A stretch of 64,000 bases of DNA from Hyphomicrobiales bacterium (GCA_900473045.1 UCKS01000007.1:67122-131121), one strand, 5' to 3'. Shown: positions 44,638-55,219, counted from the stretch's first letter. The notes: a model not told the origin generated them from the sequence alone. Program-made: numbers and translations.

Positions 44638-46101
44638 ATGAAAGCCCAACCGCCAGCCTCCCATTTCATCGATGGCGAATATGTCGAGGATATCGACGGC
44701 GCCGCCTTCGACAGCATCTATCCGGCAACGGGCGAAGTGATCGCCCGGCTGCATGCCGCCACACCCGCCATCGTCGACAGGGCGATCGCCAGCGCCAAGC
44801 GCGCGCAGGGCGAATGGGCCGCAATGAGCCCGACGGCGCGCGGCCGCATCCTCAAGCGCGCCGCCGACATCATGCGGACCCGCAATCGCGAACTGTCGGA
44901 GCTGGAAACGCTCGACACCGGCAAGCCGATCCAGGAAACCATCGTCGCCGATCCGACCTCCGGGGCGGACGCGTTCGAATTCTTCGGCGGGGTCGCAGCG
45001 GCGGCTCTCAACGGCGATTATATCCCGCTCGGCGGCGATTTTGCCTTTACCAAGCGCGTACCGCTCGGCGTCTGCGTCGGCATCGGCGCCTGGAACTATC
45101 CCCAGCAGATCGCCTGCTGGAAGGGCGCACCGGCGCTGATCGCCGGCAATGCCATGGTGTTCAAGCCCTCGGAAAACACCCCGCTCGGCGCCTTGAAGAT
45201 TGCCGAAATCTTAGTTGAGGCCGGCCTGCCGAAGGGTCTCTACAATGTCATCCAGGGCGACCGGACGACCGGGCCGCTCTTGGTCAACCACAAGGACGTT
45301 GCCAAGGTGTCGCTCACCGGTTCGGTCGAGACCGGCCGCAAGGTGGCGGGTGCCGCCGCTTCCCAGCTGAAGCATGTCACCATGGAACTCGGCGGCAAAT
45401 CGCCGCTGATCGTGTTTGACGACGCCGATCTCGAAAGCGCCATCGGCGGCGCCATGCTCGGCAATTTCTATTCGACCGGCCAGGTCTGCTCGAACGGCAC
45501 CCGGGTGTTCGTCCAGAAGGGCATCAAGGACAGGTTCCTGTCGCGCCTCAAGGAGCGCACCGAAAAGATCATCATCGGCGATCCGATGGCCGAGGAAACC
45601 CAGCTCGGGCCGATGGTCTCGCGCGCCCAGCTCGACAAGGTGTTTGCCTATATCGAGACGGGCAAGGCCGAGGGCGCGACGCTTCTGACCGGTGGCGGCA
45701 TTCCGAACCACGTGTCTGCCGAAGGCACCTATATCCAGCCGACCGTGTTTGCCGATGTCACCGATGACATGACCATCGCCCGCGAAGAGATTTTCGGGCC
45801 GGTGATGTGCGTGCTCGATTTCGACGGCGAGGACGAGGTGATCGGCCGCGCCAACGGCACCGAGTTCGGGCTCTCGGCCGGGGTCTTCACGTCCGACCTC
45901 ACCCGCGCGCACCGCGTGGTTGACCGGCTGGAAGCCGGCACGCTGTGGATCAACACCTATAACCTGGCACCGGTGGAAGTGCCGTTCGGCGGATCGAAGC
46001 AATCCGGTTTCGGGCGGGAGAATTCGCTGGCGGCACTCCATCACTACACCGAGCTGAAGAGCGTCTACGTGGCGATGGGGCCGGTGCAGGCGCCGTATTG
46101 A
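44638..46101 (+). CDS. betB: Betaine aldehyde dehydrogenase
   Basis: 487 aa, the usual BetB length. Oxidises betaine aldehyde to glycine betaine with NAD(P). The motifs F-K-P-S-E-N-T-P near 178, E-L-G-G-K-S-P near 252 and G-Q-V-C-S-N-G near 281-287 (catalytic Cys) are those of the BADH branch. The ATG follows the betC stop by one base. A RIME-like element separates it from betA. Confidence 0.95.
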   Translation: MKAQPPASHFIDGEYVEDIDGAAFDSIYPATGEVIARLHAATPAIVDRAIASAKRAQGEWAAMSPTARGRILKRAADIMRTRNRELSELETLDTGKPIQETIVADPTSGADAFEFFGGVAAAALNGDYIPLGGDFAFTKRVPLGVCVGIGAWNYPQQIACWKGAPALIAGNAMVFKPSENTPLGALKIAEILVEAGLPKGLYNVIQGDRTTGPLLVNHKDVAKVSLTGSVETGRKVAGAAASQLKHVTMELGGKSPLIVFDDADLESAIGGAMLGNFYSTGQVCSNGTRVFVQKGIKDRFLSRLKERTEKIIIGDPMAEETQLGPMVSRAQLDKVFAYIETGKAEGATLLTGGGIPNHVSAEGTYIQPTVFADVTDDMTIAREEIFGPVMCVLDFDGEDEVIGRANGTEFGLSAGVFTSDLTRAHRVVDRLEAGTLWINTYNLAPVEVPFGGSKQSGFGRENSLAALHHYTELKSVYVAMGPVQAPY

Positions 46102-46330
46102 GGGGAAAGCCCCTCCCCCTTGTGGGGAGGGGTTGGAGAGGGGCTTTCTTCGGGAACAAGAACCCCTCCCGACCCTTCGGGCCACCCTCCCCACAAGGGG
46201 GAGGGAAAGTGCCCCTCATCCGCCCTGCCGGGCACCTTCTCCCCGTAAACGGGGAGAAGGAACAAGCGGCAACCTCCATCGTCCCCTCTCCCCGCAAGCG
46301 GGGAGAGGGCTAGGGTGAGGGGCAATTCTA
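46102..46330. repeat. RIME-like mosaic palindromes inside the bet operon
   Basis: Three GC-rich inverted repeats stand in a row between betB and betA: GAAAGCCCCTC with GAGGGGCTTTC (46105-46148), CCTTCTCCCCG with CGGGGAGAAGG (46235-46260) and CCCTCTCCCCGC with GCGGGGAGAGGG (46284-46309). The last two recur at 57226-57341. From memory this is the Rhizobium intergenic mosaic element (RIME) type. Confidence 0.8.
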
Positions 46331-46349
46331 AAAACTGGGAACGACCACC

Positions 46350-48002
46350 ATGCAAAGCGCAGATTTCGTCATCATCGGTTCGGGCTCCGCAGGCTCCGCA
46401 CTCGCATACCGTCTGTCCGAGGACGGCAAGAATAGCGTGCTGGTGCTGGAATTCGGCGGCAGCGATTTGGGACCGTTCATCCAGATGCCGGCAGCACTGG
46501 CATGGCCGATGAGCATGAGCCGTTACAACTGGGGTTATCTTTCCGAACCCGAGCCGCATCTCAACAACCGGCGTATCACGGCACCGCGCGGCAAGGTGAT
46601 CGGCGGGTCGTCGTCGATCAACGGCATGGTCTATGTGCGCGGCTCGATGGAAGACTATAACGCGTGGGAAGAGCTTGGCGCCCGCGGCTGGGCTTATGCC
46701 GACGTGCTGCCTTACTTCAAGCGCATGGAAAACGCGCATGGCGGCGAGGACGGGTGGCGCGGCACTGACGGGCCGCTGCATGTCAAGCGCGGCTCCTACA
46801 AGAACCCATTGTTCAAGGCCTTCGTCGATGCCGGACAGCAGGCCGGTTTCGAACTGACCGACGACTATAACGGCTCCAAGCAGGAAGGTTTCGGCCTGAT
46901 GGAGCAGACGGTCCACAATGGCCGGCGCTGGTCGGCGGCATCAGCCTATCTCAAGCCTGCGTTGAAACGGCCGAATGTCGAACTGATCCGCTGCTATGCC
47001 CGAAAGATCGTCATCGAGAATGGCCGGGCTACCGGCGTCGAGATCGAGCGTGGCGGCAAGATCGAGGTGGTGAAGGCCAATCGCGAGGTGATCGTCTCGG
47101 CGTCGTCTTTCAACTCACCGAAACTGCTGATGCTGTCGGGCATCGGCCCGGCCGCGCATCTGAAGGAAATGGGCATCGAGGTGAAGGCCGACCGGCCGGG
47201 CGTCGGCGCCAATCTGCAGGATCATATGGAATTCTATTTCCAGCAGGTCTCGACCAAACCGGTCTCGCTCTATTCCTGGCTGCCCTGGTTCTGGCAGGGG
47301 GTTGCGGGGGCGCAATGGCTTTTCCTCAAGCAGGGCCTCGGCATTTCCAACCAGTTCGAGGCCTGCGCCTTCCTGCGCTCGGCGCCGGGCATCCGGCAGC
47401 CGGATATTCAGTATCATTTCCTGCCGGTGGCCATTTCCTACGATGGCAAGGCGGCGGCGAAGAGCCACGGGTTCCAGGTGCATGTCGGCTACAACCATTC
47501 GAAGTCGCGTGGCTCCGTCACCCTGCGTTCACCGGACGTGAAGGCCGATCCGGTCATCCAGTTCAACTATATGAGCCATCCGGAAGACTGGGAGAAGTTC
47601 CGCCACTGCGTGCGTCTCACCCGCGAAATCTTCGGCCAGCAGGCGTTCGACCAGTATCGCGGTCCGGAGATCCAGCCGGGCGAGAGCGTGACGACCGACG
47701 ATCAGATCGACGCCTTCCTGCGCGAGCATCTGGAAAGCGCCTACCACCCCTGCGGCACCTGCCGGATGGGTGCAAAAGACGATCCGATGGCGGTGGTCGA
47801 TCCGGAAACCCGCGTCATCGGCGTCGACGGGTTGCGTGTTGCGGATTCGTCGATCTTCCCGCATGTCACCTACGGCAATCTCAACGGTCCCTCGATCATG
47901 ACCGGCGAAAAGGCAGCCGACCATATTCTCGGCAAGCAGCCCCTGCCCCGCTCCAATCAGGAACCGTGGATCAATCCGCGCTGGGAGACCAGCGACCGGT
48001 AA
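46350..48002 (+). CDS. betA: Choline dehydrogenase
   Basis: 550 aa GMC-family flavoprotein that oxidises choline to betaine aldehyde, in the membrane-associated cytoplasm. The FAD dinucleotide motif is I-G-S-G-S-A-G-S-A at 7-15, then [15 protein letters not shown] near 75, and the C-terminal H-P-C-G-T-C-R-M-G and G-N-L-N-G-P-S-I-M motifs. It is the last bet gene, 248 bases after betB, behind the RIME-like element. A hairpin follows at 48044-48071. Confidence 0.95.
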   Translation: MQSADFVIIGSGSAGSALAYRLSEDGKNSVLVLEFGGSDLGPFIQMPAALAWPMSMSRYNWGYLSEPEPHLNNRRITAPRGKVIGGSSSINGMVYVRGSMEDYNAWEELGARGWAYADVLPYFKRMENAHGGEDGWRGTDGPLHVKRGSYKNPLFKAFVDAGQQAGFELTDDYNGSKQEGFGLMEQTVHNGRRWSAASAYLKPALKRPNVELIRCYARKIVIENGRATGVEIERGGKIEVVKANREVIVSASSFNSPKLLMLSGIGPAAHLKEMGIEVKADRPGVGANLQDHMEFYFQQVSTKPVSLYSWLPWFWQGVAGAQWLFLKQGLGISNQFEACAFLRSAPGIRQPDIQYHFLPVAISYDGKAAAKSHGFQVHVGYNHSKSRGSVTLRSPDVKADPVIQFNYMSHPEDWEKFRHCVRLTREIFGQQAFDQYRGPEIQPGESVTTDDQIDAFLREHLESAYHPCGTCRMGAKDDPMAVVDPETRVIGVDGLRVADSSIFPHVTYGNLNGPSIMTGEKAADHILGKQPLPRSNQEPWINPRWETSDR

Positions 48003-48043
48003 CGGCTTGGTGGCGGTGATACGAGCAGACTTACAAATGAAAA

Positions 48044-48071
48044 ATGCGCAGGTGCTGCTGAGCCTGCGCAT
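48044..48071 (+). terminator. Hairpin after betA
   Basis: ATGCGCAGG and CCTGCGCAT form a 9-bp stem with a 10-base loop, 42 bases past the betA stop. There is no T tract. Confidence 0.55.
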
Positions 48072-48365
48072 CGCCCTGCGCCAGCCGGTGGATCTGCACG
48101 AATTGCGACGTCCTGCCTAGAAAACGTGCACTAAACCGCGAATACAACTTGTAATTTAATAATTTTTAATCTTCAATCGTTAATTCTATTGACAGAGCGG
48201 ACACTTGGCGGCGGCCCATGATGGGACATCGCCCTTTGTTTCCGGTGTGCCGCCCGATCGTCATAACCACCTTGCCAAGGCCAATCGTTGTCGCGTGCCG
48301 GTGCTTTCGTTTGCGCTGTCATCGCCTGCGAAGGCGTGCCTTGCCGGCAACCGAAAAGTAGAGCC
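48072..48365. other. AT-rich region upstream of the chemotaxis gene
   Basis: No gene is supported. The part 48140-48195 is notably AT-rich for this genome and contains TTGACA at about 48190, a possible -35 element, but no clear -10 at the right spacing was identified. Confidence 0.35.
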
Positions 48366-50273
48366 ATGACAATCAAAACACGCCTGCTCACCTGCCTGTT
48401 TCTGATCGCCCTTTCGATGGTCGTGATGATCGCAACAGCCTTCAACGCGATGACCTCCATTTCCAAGCGCACCGAATCCATCGTCGCCGACCGGCTGGTG
48501 CCGGTGGCGCAGCTGAAAACCGTCGCAGACATGTATGCCGTCAATATCGTCGACACCGCCCACAAGGTGCGCAGTGGCGCACTCGACTGGACTGCCGGCG
48601 CCAAGGCCGTCGCGGATGCGCTTTTGACCATCGAGGCGAAATGGTTTGCCTATGAGGCAACCAAACTGACCGAAGCTGAAAAGATGCTGGCTGATGCGTT
48701 TGATGCAGCGCGTGCTGCCAGCGCTGCAGCGATACAGAATCTCCAGGATATCATGCAGCGGCGCGATCGTCCCGCCTTCGAACAGTTCATCGACAAGGAA
48801 CTCTACACGGTCATCGACCCGCTGAGCCTGCGGATCGGCGAATTGATCGAGTTGCAGCTGACAGAGGCCGACCGCGAGCTGGTGGCTGCCAAGGCGGAAA
48901 AGGATAGCCTCATCCTGTCGAAGGCAATCATTGCTGCCTTTGCAATGGCAGCGCTTGCGGCCACGGTCTGGTTCGTCATCGCTGGCCTATTCCGGCCGCT
49001 GACGCGGTTGCGCGAAGCCATGCGGCAGCTGGCGGGCGGCAATCTCGATGTCGCCATCTTCGGCGAAGGCCGCCGCGACGAGATCGGTCAGATGGCCGGC
49101 GCCATCGCGGTTTTCCGCGACAATGCCCATGACCGCCTGCGTCTTGAAAAAGAAGCAGAGAGCAACCGTTCGCTCTCCGAGCGCGACCGGCAAGAGCGCG
49201 AAGCTCAGAAGGCTGCCGAGGCGGCAGAGGTGCAGTCGGCAGTCTCCGCGCTTGCCTTTGGTCTCGACAAGCTGGCGGAAGGCGACCTGACCTACCGGAT
49301 CGATACCGCCCTTGCCGCCCATCTCGATGCGCTGCGCAGCAATTTCAACAGCTCCGTCGGCAATCTTGAGGATGCGCTGCGGTCCGTCGGTGAAACCGCC
49401 CGTGGCATCAGTGCCGGTGCGTCCGAAATCCGTGTCGCCGCCGCCGATCTGTCCAAGCGCACCGAACAGCAGGCTGCCTCGGTCGAGGAAACCGCAGCAG
49501 CGCTCGACCAGATCTCGGTCACCGTCTCCGATGCCAGCAAGCGGGCGGAAGAAGCAGGCTCACTTGTGGTGCGCACCCGCAGCGCGGCCGAACGGTCCGG
49601 CCAGATCGTCGGCAATGCCATCGATGCGATGAGCGGCATCGAAGCCTCCTCGCGCGAAATCTCCAACATCATCGGTGTCATCGACGATATCGCCTTCCAG
49701 ACCAACCTTCTCGCCTTGAACGCCGGCGTCGAGGCTGCCCGTGCCGGCGATGCCGGAAAGGGTTTTGCCGTCGTTGCCCAGGAGGTGCGCGAACTTGCCC
49801 AGCGCTCGGCCCAGGCCGCACGGGAGATCAAGACGCTGATTGCCGCCTCCAGCGGCCAGGTTCGGTCCGGTGTCTCGCTGGTGCGCGAAACCGGCACGGC
49901 GCTGGAGGGCATCATCGCCGAGGTCCAGGAAATCAGCACCCATGTCACCGCCATCGTCGAAAGTGCCCGCGAACAATCCTCTGGCATCAAGCAGATCAAC
50001 ACCGCCGTCAACACCATCGACCAGGGCACGCAGCAGAACGCCGCCATGGTCGAGGAATCCACCGCAGCAAGCCACAGCCTTGCCAACGAGGCCGGGGCAC
50101 TGACGCAACTCCTGACCCGCTTCAAGACCAGCGGCGGCCGCGACAGGGTGACAAGCGGAACACGGGCCAGCCCGCAGACCGCAAGCCGCGCAGCGCCGGT
50201 ACATGTCCCGCATACGGCCAAGGTTTATGCCGTTGGCGGCAGGGCACAGGGTGGCGACTGGGTGGAGTTCTAA
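48366..50273 (+). CDS. Methyl-accepting chemotaxis protein
   Basis: 635 aa from the ATG at 48366. Membrane segments lie near 7-27 and about 190-212, bracketing a mainly helical periplasmic domain of the four-helix-bundle sort. A HAMP domain follows ([13 protein letters not shown] near 215-265), then the signalling hairpin: [22 protein letters not shown] near 440 is the highly conserved CheA/CheW tip. It should send ligand signals to the flagellar motor. The ligand is unknown. No pentapeptide tether for CheR is seen at the end. Confidence 0.92.
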   Translation: MTIKTRLLTCLFLIALSMVVMIATAFNAMTSISKRTESIVADRLVPVAQLKTVADMYAVNIVDTAHKVRSGALDWTAGAKAVADALLTIEAKWFAYEATKLTEAEKMLADAFDAARAASAAAIQNLQDIMQRRDRPAFEQFIDKELYTVIDPLSLRIGELIELQLTEADRELVAAKAEKDSLILSKAIIAAFAMAALAATVWFVIAGLFRPLTRLREAMRQLAGGNLDVAIFGEGRRDEIGQMAGAIAVFRDNAHDRLRLEKEAESNRSLSERDRQEREAQKAAEAAEVQSAVSALAFGLDKLAEGDLTYRIDTALAAHLDALRSNFNSSVGNLEDALRSVGETARGISAGASEIRVAAADLSKRTEQQAASVEETAAALDQISVTVSDASKRAEEAGSLVVRTRSAAERSGQIVGNAIDAMSGIEASSREISNIIGVIDDIAFQTNLLALNAGVEAARAGDAGKGFAVVAQEVRELAQRSAQAAREIKTLIAASSGQVRSGVSLVRETGTALEGIIAEVQEISTHVTAIVESAREQSSGIKQINTAVNTIDQGTQQNAAMVEESTAASHSLANEAGALTQLLTRFKTSGGRDRVTSGTRASPQTASRAAPVHVPHTAKVYAVGGRAQGGDWVEF

Positions 50274-50313
50274 GGGCGGAACCTGCCTTCCGTTACATGC
50301 CTTCAAGACAGAA

Positions 50314-50350
50314 CATCAAGGAGCCGGGCCCTGCGTCCGGCTCCTTGATG
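50314..50350 (+). terminator. Hairpin after chemotaxis gene
   Basis: CATCAAGGAGCCGG and CCGGCTCCTTGATG are exact 14-bp complements with a 9-base loop, 40 bases past the gene. A short TTT follows. Confidence 0.7.
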
Positions 50351-50396
50351 TTTCGGCATGGCAAAGCGAAACCACACCCGCGGGGCACCAATAAAC

Positions 50397-50418
50397 CATA
50401 AAAATCATAGATTTTATG
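50397..50418. promoter_or_regulatory. AT-rich inverted repeat upstream of cysH
   Basis: CATAAAA and TTTTATG face each other across 8 bases, about 150 bases before the cysH ATG, in the promoter region of the cys operon. It could be a site for a sulfur regulator, but no regulator gene is near. Confidence 0.35.
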
Positions 50419-50566
50419 CCAAAAACCGAGCATTTCGACGCTATTCTGCGTTATTTACCGATCGGAGAGATATTTGCTCTGATCCGCCGACATTAGAAAT
50501 CCGTTTTTCTGTCTTTTGTCGCACACGGCTGCGATATTCCGGGGCAACAGAACAGGATATCCTCCC

Positions 50567-51412
50567 ATGACATCCGCATCGCTTGAAAACCGCGCCACAG
50601 CGCTCAGCAGCCAACTGGAAAACCTTGATCTTTCCGGCCGGCTGGAACTGATCGCGTCGCTTGAGGGCAAATCGGTCTTCACCACCAGCCTCGGCATCGA
50701 GGATCAGGTGATTACGGCTGCGATCGGCACCGGCAAACATGGCATCGAGGTCTCGACCCTCGAGACCGGCCGTCTCTTCAACGAGACCGTGGCGCTGATC
50801 GACAAGACAGAAGAAACCTATGGCATCCTGATCAAACGGTTTTACCCTGAACAGGACGATATCGACGCCTATGCCGCCAAATATGGCTTGAACGGCTTCT
50901 ACGACAGCATCGAAGCCCGGCACGCCTGTTGCGGCGCGCGCAAGGTGAAGCCGCTTGCGCGTGCACTCGAAGGGGCATCCTTCTGGATCACCGGACTGCG
51001 CCGCGGCCAATCGGGCAACCGTGCCGAAACGCCGTTTGCCGAGGCCGACCACGACCGTAGCCTGATCAAGATCAATGTGCTCGCCGACTGGGACATCGAG
51101 ACGATCCGCGCCCATGTTGCGGCTGAAGCGATCCCGGTCAATCCGCTGCATGCCCGTGGTTACCCGTCGATCGGCTGCGAACCCTGCACCCGTGCCATCA
51201 AGCCGGGCGAGCCGGAGCGGGCCGGCCGCTGGTGGTGGGAGAACGACGAGACGCGCGAATGCGGCCTTCACGTCGCAGACGCCGCAGCCGCGACCATCCC
51301 GCAGACATCCTCGATCTCAAGCAGCCCGATTTCCAGTAGCCCCCTTTCCAGCAGCCCCATTGCCAGCAGCCCCATTGCCAGCAGCCCCATTGCCAGCAGC
51401 ATTGCGCGATAA
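50567..51412 (+). CDS. cysH: Adenylylsulfate (APS) reductase, assimilatory
   Basis: 281 aa. Reduces APS to sulfite using thioredoxin or glutathione. Unlike E. coli CysH it keeps both cysteine pairs for a [4Fe-4S] cluster, C121-C122 (H-A-C-C-G-A-R-K) and C204/C207 (G-C-E-P-C), so it should use APS rather than PAPS. The catalytic C232 is in E-C-G-L-H. After residue 245 comes a Ser/Pro/Ile/Ala-rich tail of about 35 residues built from 15-bp tandem DNA repeats. The ATG at 50567 lies 6 bases after a CCTCCC-containing stretch; the start is preferred to 50516 because homology begins about here. First gene of cysHDN. Confidence 0.92.
   Translation: MTSASLENRATALSSQLENLDLSGRLELIASLEGKSVFTTSLGIEDQVITAAIGTGKHGIEVSTLETGRLFNETVALIDKTEETYGILIKRFYPEQDDIDAYAAKYGLNGFYDSIEARHACCGARKVKPLARALEGASFWITGLRRGQSGNRAETPFAEADHDRSLIKINVLADWDIETIRAHVAAEAIPVNPLHARGYPSIGCEPCTRAIKPGEPERAGRWWWENDETRECGLHVADAAAATIPQTSSISSSPISSSPLSSSPIASSPIASSPIASSIAR
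51316..51404 (+). repeat. 15-bp tandem repeats in the cysH tail
   Basis: Units of AGCAGCCCCATTGCC, three exact and two or three altered, follow each other and encode (S-S-P-I-A) style pentapeptides at the end of CysH. The exact copies are at about 51351-51396. Confidence 0.85.
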
Positions 51413-51455
51413 TCCGCGCAGGCCCGCACCACACAGACACTCCCGGAGACTTGAA

Positions 51456-52409
51456 ATGCCCAGTACTCTTCCGGAAACGGAACTGCACAATCCGCAGACG
51501 GCCAAGACACCGCTTGATCCGCATCTGAAGGCGCTCGAAAACGAAGCGATCCACATCTTTCGTGAAGTGGCCGCCGAATTCGACAAGCCGGTGATGCTCT
51601 ATTCCGTCGGCAAGGATTCGTCTGTCCTGCTGCATCTGGCGCGAAAAGCGTTTTATCCCGGCCGGGTGCCGTTTCCGCTGCTGCACGTGAACACCGGCTG
51701 GAAATTTGCCGAGATGATCGCGTTCCGCAACGATATCGTCAAAAAATACGATCTCGACTTCATCGAGCACATCAATCCGCGCGGCAAGGCCGAGAACGTC
51801 ACGCCATTTACCCACGGTTCGGCGCTGTTTACCGACATCATGAAGACCGAAGGCCTGCGCCAGGCGCTGGATGCCGGTGGTTTCGATGCCGCCTTCGGCG
51901 GCGCCCGCCGCGACGAAGAGGCCAGCCGCGCCAAGGAACGCATCTACTCCTTCCGCACGCCCGAGCATCGCTGGGATCCGCGCGCGCAGCGTCCCGAACT
52001 CTGGAACGTCTATAACGGCATGATCCGCAAGGGCGAAAGCGTGCGGGCCTTCCCGCTGTCGAACTGGACCGAGGTCGATATCTGGCGCTACATCCAGGTG
52101 GAAGACATCCCGCTGGTGCCGCTCTACTATGCCAAGGAGCGCCCTTACATCGAGCGCGACGGCATGATGATACTCGCCGAAGATCCCCGGCTGGAACTGC
52201 TGCCCGGCGAAACCATCCAGCATGGTTCGATCCGTTTTCGCACCCTTGGCGACTTTCCGCTGACGGGCGCCATCCCCTCTCAGGCCACCAACCTTGAAGA
52301 GGTCATTGCCGAACTGGAAATCGCCACGGTTTCCGAACGGCAGGGCCGCGCCATCGACCGCGATCAGTCGGGCTCGATGGAAAAGAAGAAGCGCGAAGGA
52401 TATTTCTGA
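51456..52409 (+). CDS. cysD: Sulfate adenylyltransferase subunit 2
   Basis: 317 aa. Adenylates sulfate to APS together with CysN. The PP-loop S-V-G-K-D-S is at 50-55, and the [12 protein letters not shown] segment near 147 and C-terminal R-x5-K-K-K-R-E-G-Y-F are characteristic. GGAGAC lies before the ATG. It starts 43 bases after cysH, and its TGA overlaps the cysN ATG, so CysD and CysN translation are coupled. Confidence 0.95.
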   Translation: MPSTLPETELHNPQTAKTPLDPHLKALENEAIHIFREVAAEFDKPVMLYSVGKDSSVLLHLARKAFYPGRVPFPLLHVNTGWKFAEMIAFRNDIVKKYDLDFIEHINPRGKAENVTPFTHGSALFTDIMKTEGLRQALDAGGFDAAFGGARRDEEASRAKERIYSFRTPEHRWDPRAQRPELWNVYNGMIRKGESVRAFPLSNWTEVDIWRYIQVEDIPLVPLYYAKERPYIERDGMMILAEDPRLELLPGETIQHGSIRFRTLGDFPLTGAIPSQATNLEEVIAELEIATVSERQGRAIDRDQSGSMEKKKREGYF

Positions 52410-53917
52410 TGACCGTTTCCGCAACCGCTCAAGCGACTGAGGTTACCACCGGCACCGTGACTGCTTTCCCGGCGGTCGAGCCCACGCGCGCGGTGCGCGA
52501 CACGCGCCCGCTGCGTCTCATCACCTGCGGCAGCGTCGACGACGGCAAGTCCACGCTGATCGGCCGGCTGCTCTGGGATACCAAGGCGGTCAAGGAAGAC
52601 CAGGCGGCAACGCTGCGCCGTGACAGTGGCAAGCAGAACGATCTCGGCCTGCCCGATTTCGCGCTGCTGCTCGACGGCCTGCAGGCCGAACGCGAACAGG
52701 GCATCACCATCGATGTCGCCTATCGCTATTTCGCCACCGACAAGCGCTCCTTCATCGTCGCCGACACCCCCGGCCATGAACAGTACACCCGCAACATGGC
52801 AACCGGCGCCTCGACCGCCGATCTGGCCGTGCTGCTCGTCGATGCCCGCACCGGCCTTCTGGAACAGACCCGCCGCCATGCAACGATCGCCTCGCTGATG
52901 GGCATCAAGCAGTTCGTGCTGGCCGTCAACAAGTTCGATCTCGTCGGTTATGACCGCGCCCGTTTCGAGCAGATCACCCACGAATTCCGCGAACTCGCAA
53001 TATCGCTCGGCGTGCGTCAGATCACCGCCATCCCGATGTCGGCGCTGAAGGGCGAAAACGTCGTTTATGACGGCAAGGCCTCGATGCCCTGGTACGAGGG
53101 CCAGACGCTGGTCGAGGTGCTGGAACTGGCAACGGTCCGCTCCGCCCAGACGGTCGGCTTCCGCCTGCCGGTGCAGCGCGTCTCGCGCCCCGGCGAAAGC
53201 TTTCGCGGCTATCAGGGCACGGTTGCCGGTGGCTCCGTCAAGCCGGGCGATTCGGTCGTCATCCTGCCGTCCGGCATGGTGGCCAATGTCACCAAGATCA
53301 TCACCTTCGACCTGGTGCGCAACGCCGCCGTTTCCGGCGATGCGATCACGCTGGTGCTCGACCGTCAGGTCGACGTCTCGCGCGGCGACATGATCGTTTC
53401 GCTCGAAAGCCAGCCGCAGGTCGGCCTGGATTTCGAAGCCCACCTCGTTGCGCTGCAGTCGGAAGGCATTCAGCCGGGCCGGCGCTACTGGCTCAAAAGC
53501 GGCTCGCGGCGCCAGCGCGTCACTGCCAACCCGTTCAGCCAGCTTGACCTGAAGACCGGCAATTGGCACCAGCGGACGGGCGTCCTGGCGATGAACGGCA
53601 TCGGCAAGGTCCATCTTTCCTTCGACGAGAATGCCGTTTTCGACGCCTATGAGCATAACCGAACCACTGGCGCCTTCATCCTGATCGATCCGGACACCAA
53701 CAACACGGTGGCCGGTGGCATGATCACCGCCAAGCGCTCCTCGGTGACCGGCCTTCGTTCGGACGAGACCCGCGTGGTGCTCTCGCTACCGGCTGATCTG
53801 GCCGACCAGCTGATGGCAACCGAACTGTTCTCCCGCCGCCGCGACGAAACCGACCTGCTGCGGATGACGGCCAGTGAAGCGTCGCAGATCTTCGAGGATG
53901 CTGCCGGCGGCATCTGA
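52409..53917 (+). CDS. cysN: Sulfate adenylyltransferase subunit 1 (GTPase)
   Basis: 502 aa. GTP-hydrolysing partner of CysD. G-domain motifs are G-S-V-D-D-G-K-S-T (41-49), D-T-P-G-H (119-123) and N-K-F-D (174-177), followed by EF-Tu-like beta domains. The protein ends at the normal CysN limit, so the APS kinase (CysC) domain found fused to CysN/NodQ in some rhizobia is not present. This fits with an APS-using CysH. It ends the operon. Confidence 0.94.
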   Translation: MTVSATAQATEVTTGTVTAFPAVEPTRAVRDTRPLRLITCGSVDDGKSTLIGRLLWDTKAVKEDQAATLRRDSGKQNDLGLPDFALLLDGLQAEREQGITIDVAYRYFATDKRSFIVADTPGHEQYTRNMATGASTADLAVLLVDARTGLLEQTRRHATIASLMGIKQFVLAVNKFDLVGYDRARFEQITHEFRELAISLGVRQITAIPMSALKGENVVYDGKASMPWYEGQTLVEVLELATVRSAQTVGFRLPVQRVSRPGESFRGYQGTVAGGSVKPGDSVVILPSGMVANVTKIITFDLVRNAAVSGDAITLVLDRQVDVSRGDMIVSLESQPQVGLDFEAHLVALQSEGIQPGRRYWLKSGSRRQRVTANPFSQLDLKTGNWHQRTGVLAMNGIGKVHLSFDENAVFDAYEHNRTTGAFILIDPDTNNTVAGGMITAKRSSVTGLRSDETRVVLSLPADLADQLMATELFSRRRDETDLLRMTASEASQIFEDAAGGI

Positions 53918-53930
53918 CATGGTTTTCTCT

Positions 53931-53973
53931 CGCAAGCGCTGCCGCCGGTACAGGATCGGCGGCAGCGCTTGCG
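53931..53973 (+). terminator. Long hairpin after cysN
   Basis: 17-bp arms, starting CGCAAGCGCTGCC, are exact complements across a 9-base loop, 13 bases past the cysN stop. No T tract follows but the stem is very stable. Confidence 0.75.
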
Positions 53974-54050
53974 GCATTTCTTCCAGACGTTCGAAGGATC
54001 GGCGGCCTCGTGGTCTCAGCGGCTGTTGAGCCGCTGCGGATTGGCCGTGA

Positions 54051-54296
54051 TCAAGCCTTGCCAGCCTCGACGATGGCCTTCAACCGCTCCAGGTCGATGA
54101 TCTTCAGCGCATCGGGCTCCATGTCGCGGGCCGGTTTAAACCACACGGCCGCTTCGCTCAACGGCTCCGCATAGGGCACCGGATAGCCGCCGAGGCCGAG
54201 CACCCATTCGCGCACGGTTTCGCGCTCCATGCGGCCGGCCTTGTAGCGGTCGTGGATGCTGGTCACGGAAGCGATCAGGTCGTCTATTTTTTTCAA
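54051..54296 (-). CDS. Hypothetical 81-aa protein
   Basis: Begins, as I read it, at a TTG (54296) with GGGGA six bases ahead; the ATG at 54302 is out of frame and reaches a stop after two codons. Helical and mixed-charge; ends D-A-L-K-I-I-D-L-E-R-L-K-A-I-V-E. I do not recognise the family. It is followed upstream by the DUF2938 gene on the same strand, 67 bases away. Confidence 0.55.
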   Translation of the reverse strand: MKKIDDLIASVTSIHDRYKAGRMERETVREWVLGLGGYPVPYAEPLSEAAVWFKPARDMEPDALKIIDLERLKAIVEAGKA

Positions 54297-54363
54297 GTCA
54301 TGTCCCCAAACGTTCTGCACGGTAGCCTTAACACGCCGGTGGCCGAGGCAAGAACGATATTGC

Positions 54364-54843
54364 TCAAGCGAGAAGCAGCGCCGTGCCGTACATGCCCGCG
54401 GCAAAAACCGTATGCGAGAGGAAATTCAGGAAACGCACCTTGTTGGCATTCGGCAGTTTCGAAGCTGCCCAGCCGATGCCCAGCCCCGGCTGCAGCAGGA
54501 ACCAGCCGGCGCCGATGGTGACGATACCGACGATCCAGGCCGGCAGGAAGGTCGGTGCTGCCAGCCAAACAGGCCCGGTGATAGCGACCAGCAGGATGCC
54601 GTAGGCGATGCCGACGGCATAGTGGCTGATCCAGCCGAGCGCCTGCTCATGGGCATAGGGCGCGGCCGAGCCGATATTGTCGTGGAAGACTTTTCCGGTG
54701 CGCAGATGCCAGAACCAGCGCCCGACCGGCGCCCAGTTCGGCTTGCTCTGGCCGGCGAGAAGCCACAACAGGACTGCCCAGAGATCCATCAGCACGGTGC
54801 CGCCCACGCCGATTGCCACGCTGCGCCATAAAAGTTCGAACAT
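54364..54843 (-). CDS. DUF2938 domain-containing membrane protein
   Basis: 159 aa with four hydrophobic segments. Features of the family are G-G-T-V-L-M-D-L-W-A near the N-terminus, W-A-P-V-G-R-W-F and the H-Y-A-V-G-I-A-Y-G segment near residue 75. Function unknown. AGGAAT lies about 10 bases before the ATG. Confidence 0.83.
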   Translation of the reverse strand: MFELLWRSVAIGVGGTVLMDLWAVLLWLLAGQSKPNWAPVGRWFWHLRTGKVFHDNIGSAAPYAHEQALGWISHYAVGIAYGILLVAITGPVWLAAPTFLPAWIVGIVTIGAGWFLLQPGLGIGWAASKLPNANKVRFLNFLSHTVFAAGMYGTALLLA

Positions 54844-55219
54844 CGGCGGGAATTCCTGCTGAAAAGCCGGGTGACCGCCGGGACAGCGGGCGCGGGAGAT
54901 GACGGGGACTGCAACGCTGCAGAGGTCAGCCGTTGTAATTCACATTTCGTTTTTCGGTCAAGCAAGACTGCGGTTGCGATACAGGACGGATTGCCTGTCC
55001 AGAGCAAGAGGCCTGACACCGGCAGCCCTGCCGGTGCAAACGCAGGTGCGCAGGTCATCAGCCGGTAACCATCTCTTTGATCTCCCGCCCTGACAGCGGT
55101 CGAAATACGACGGATGCCGTATGTCCCTGGGACTCTGACCGGTCTAGGCACGGATTCTCCCTGAGAATGCAGGGAGGCACGCTCCGCACGGAGCCTGTGA
55201 GCAACCAAGGAGACAGATC
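54844..55219. other. Structured noncoding region before a small secreted protein
   Basis: No gene is supported. Two good hairpins occur on the plus strand: CACCGGCAG/CTGCCGGTG (55017-55036) and CTCCCTG/CAGGGAG (55157-55176), with a small GCTCC/GGAGC stem after them. They could form a structured leader for the gene at 55220. I saw no match to a known riboswitch. Confidence 0.35.

Noticed and set aside
43065-44717. 550-codon minus-strand frame opposite betC
   Set aside because: The plus strand codes for a clear choline-sulfatase with its active site; the antisense frame has shadow-like composition.
46102-46330. Insertion sequence remnant
   Set aside because: There is no transposase sequence; the palindromes fit an intergenic mosaic repeat, present again at 57226.
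51316-51404. CRISPR-like array
   Set aside because: The 15-bp units are contiguous with no spacers and are in frame within cysH.
52364-53656. 430-codon minus-strand frame opposite cysN
   Set aside because: cysN has all GTPase motifs on the other strand.
54890-55210. Possible cobalamin riboswitch
   Set aside because: The B12-box consensus and the expected long-range pairing were not found, and the downstream gene is not a vitamin gene.
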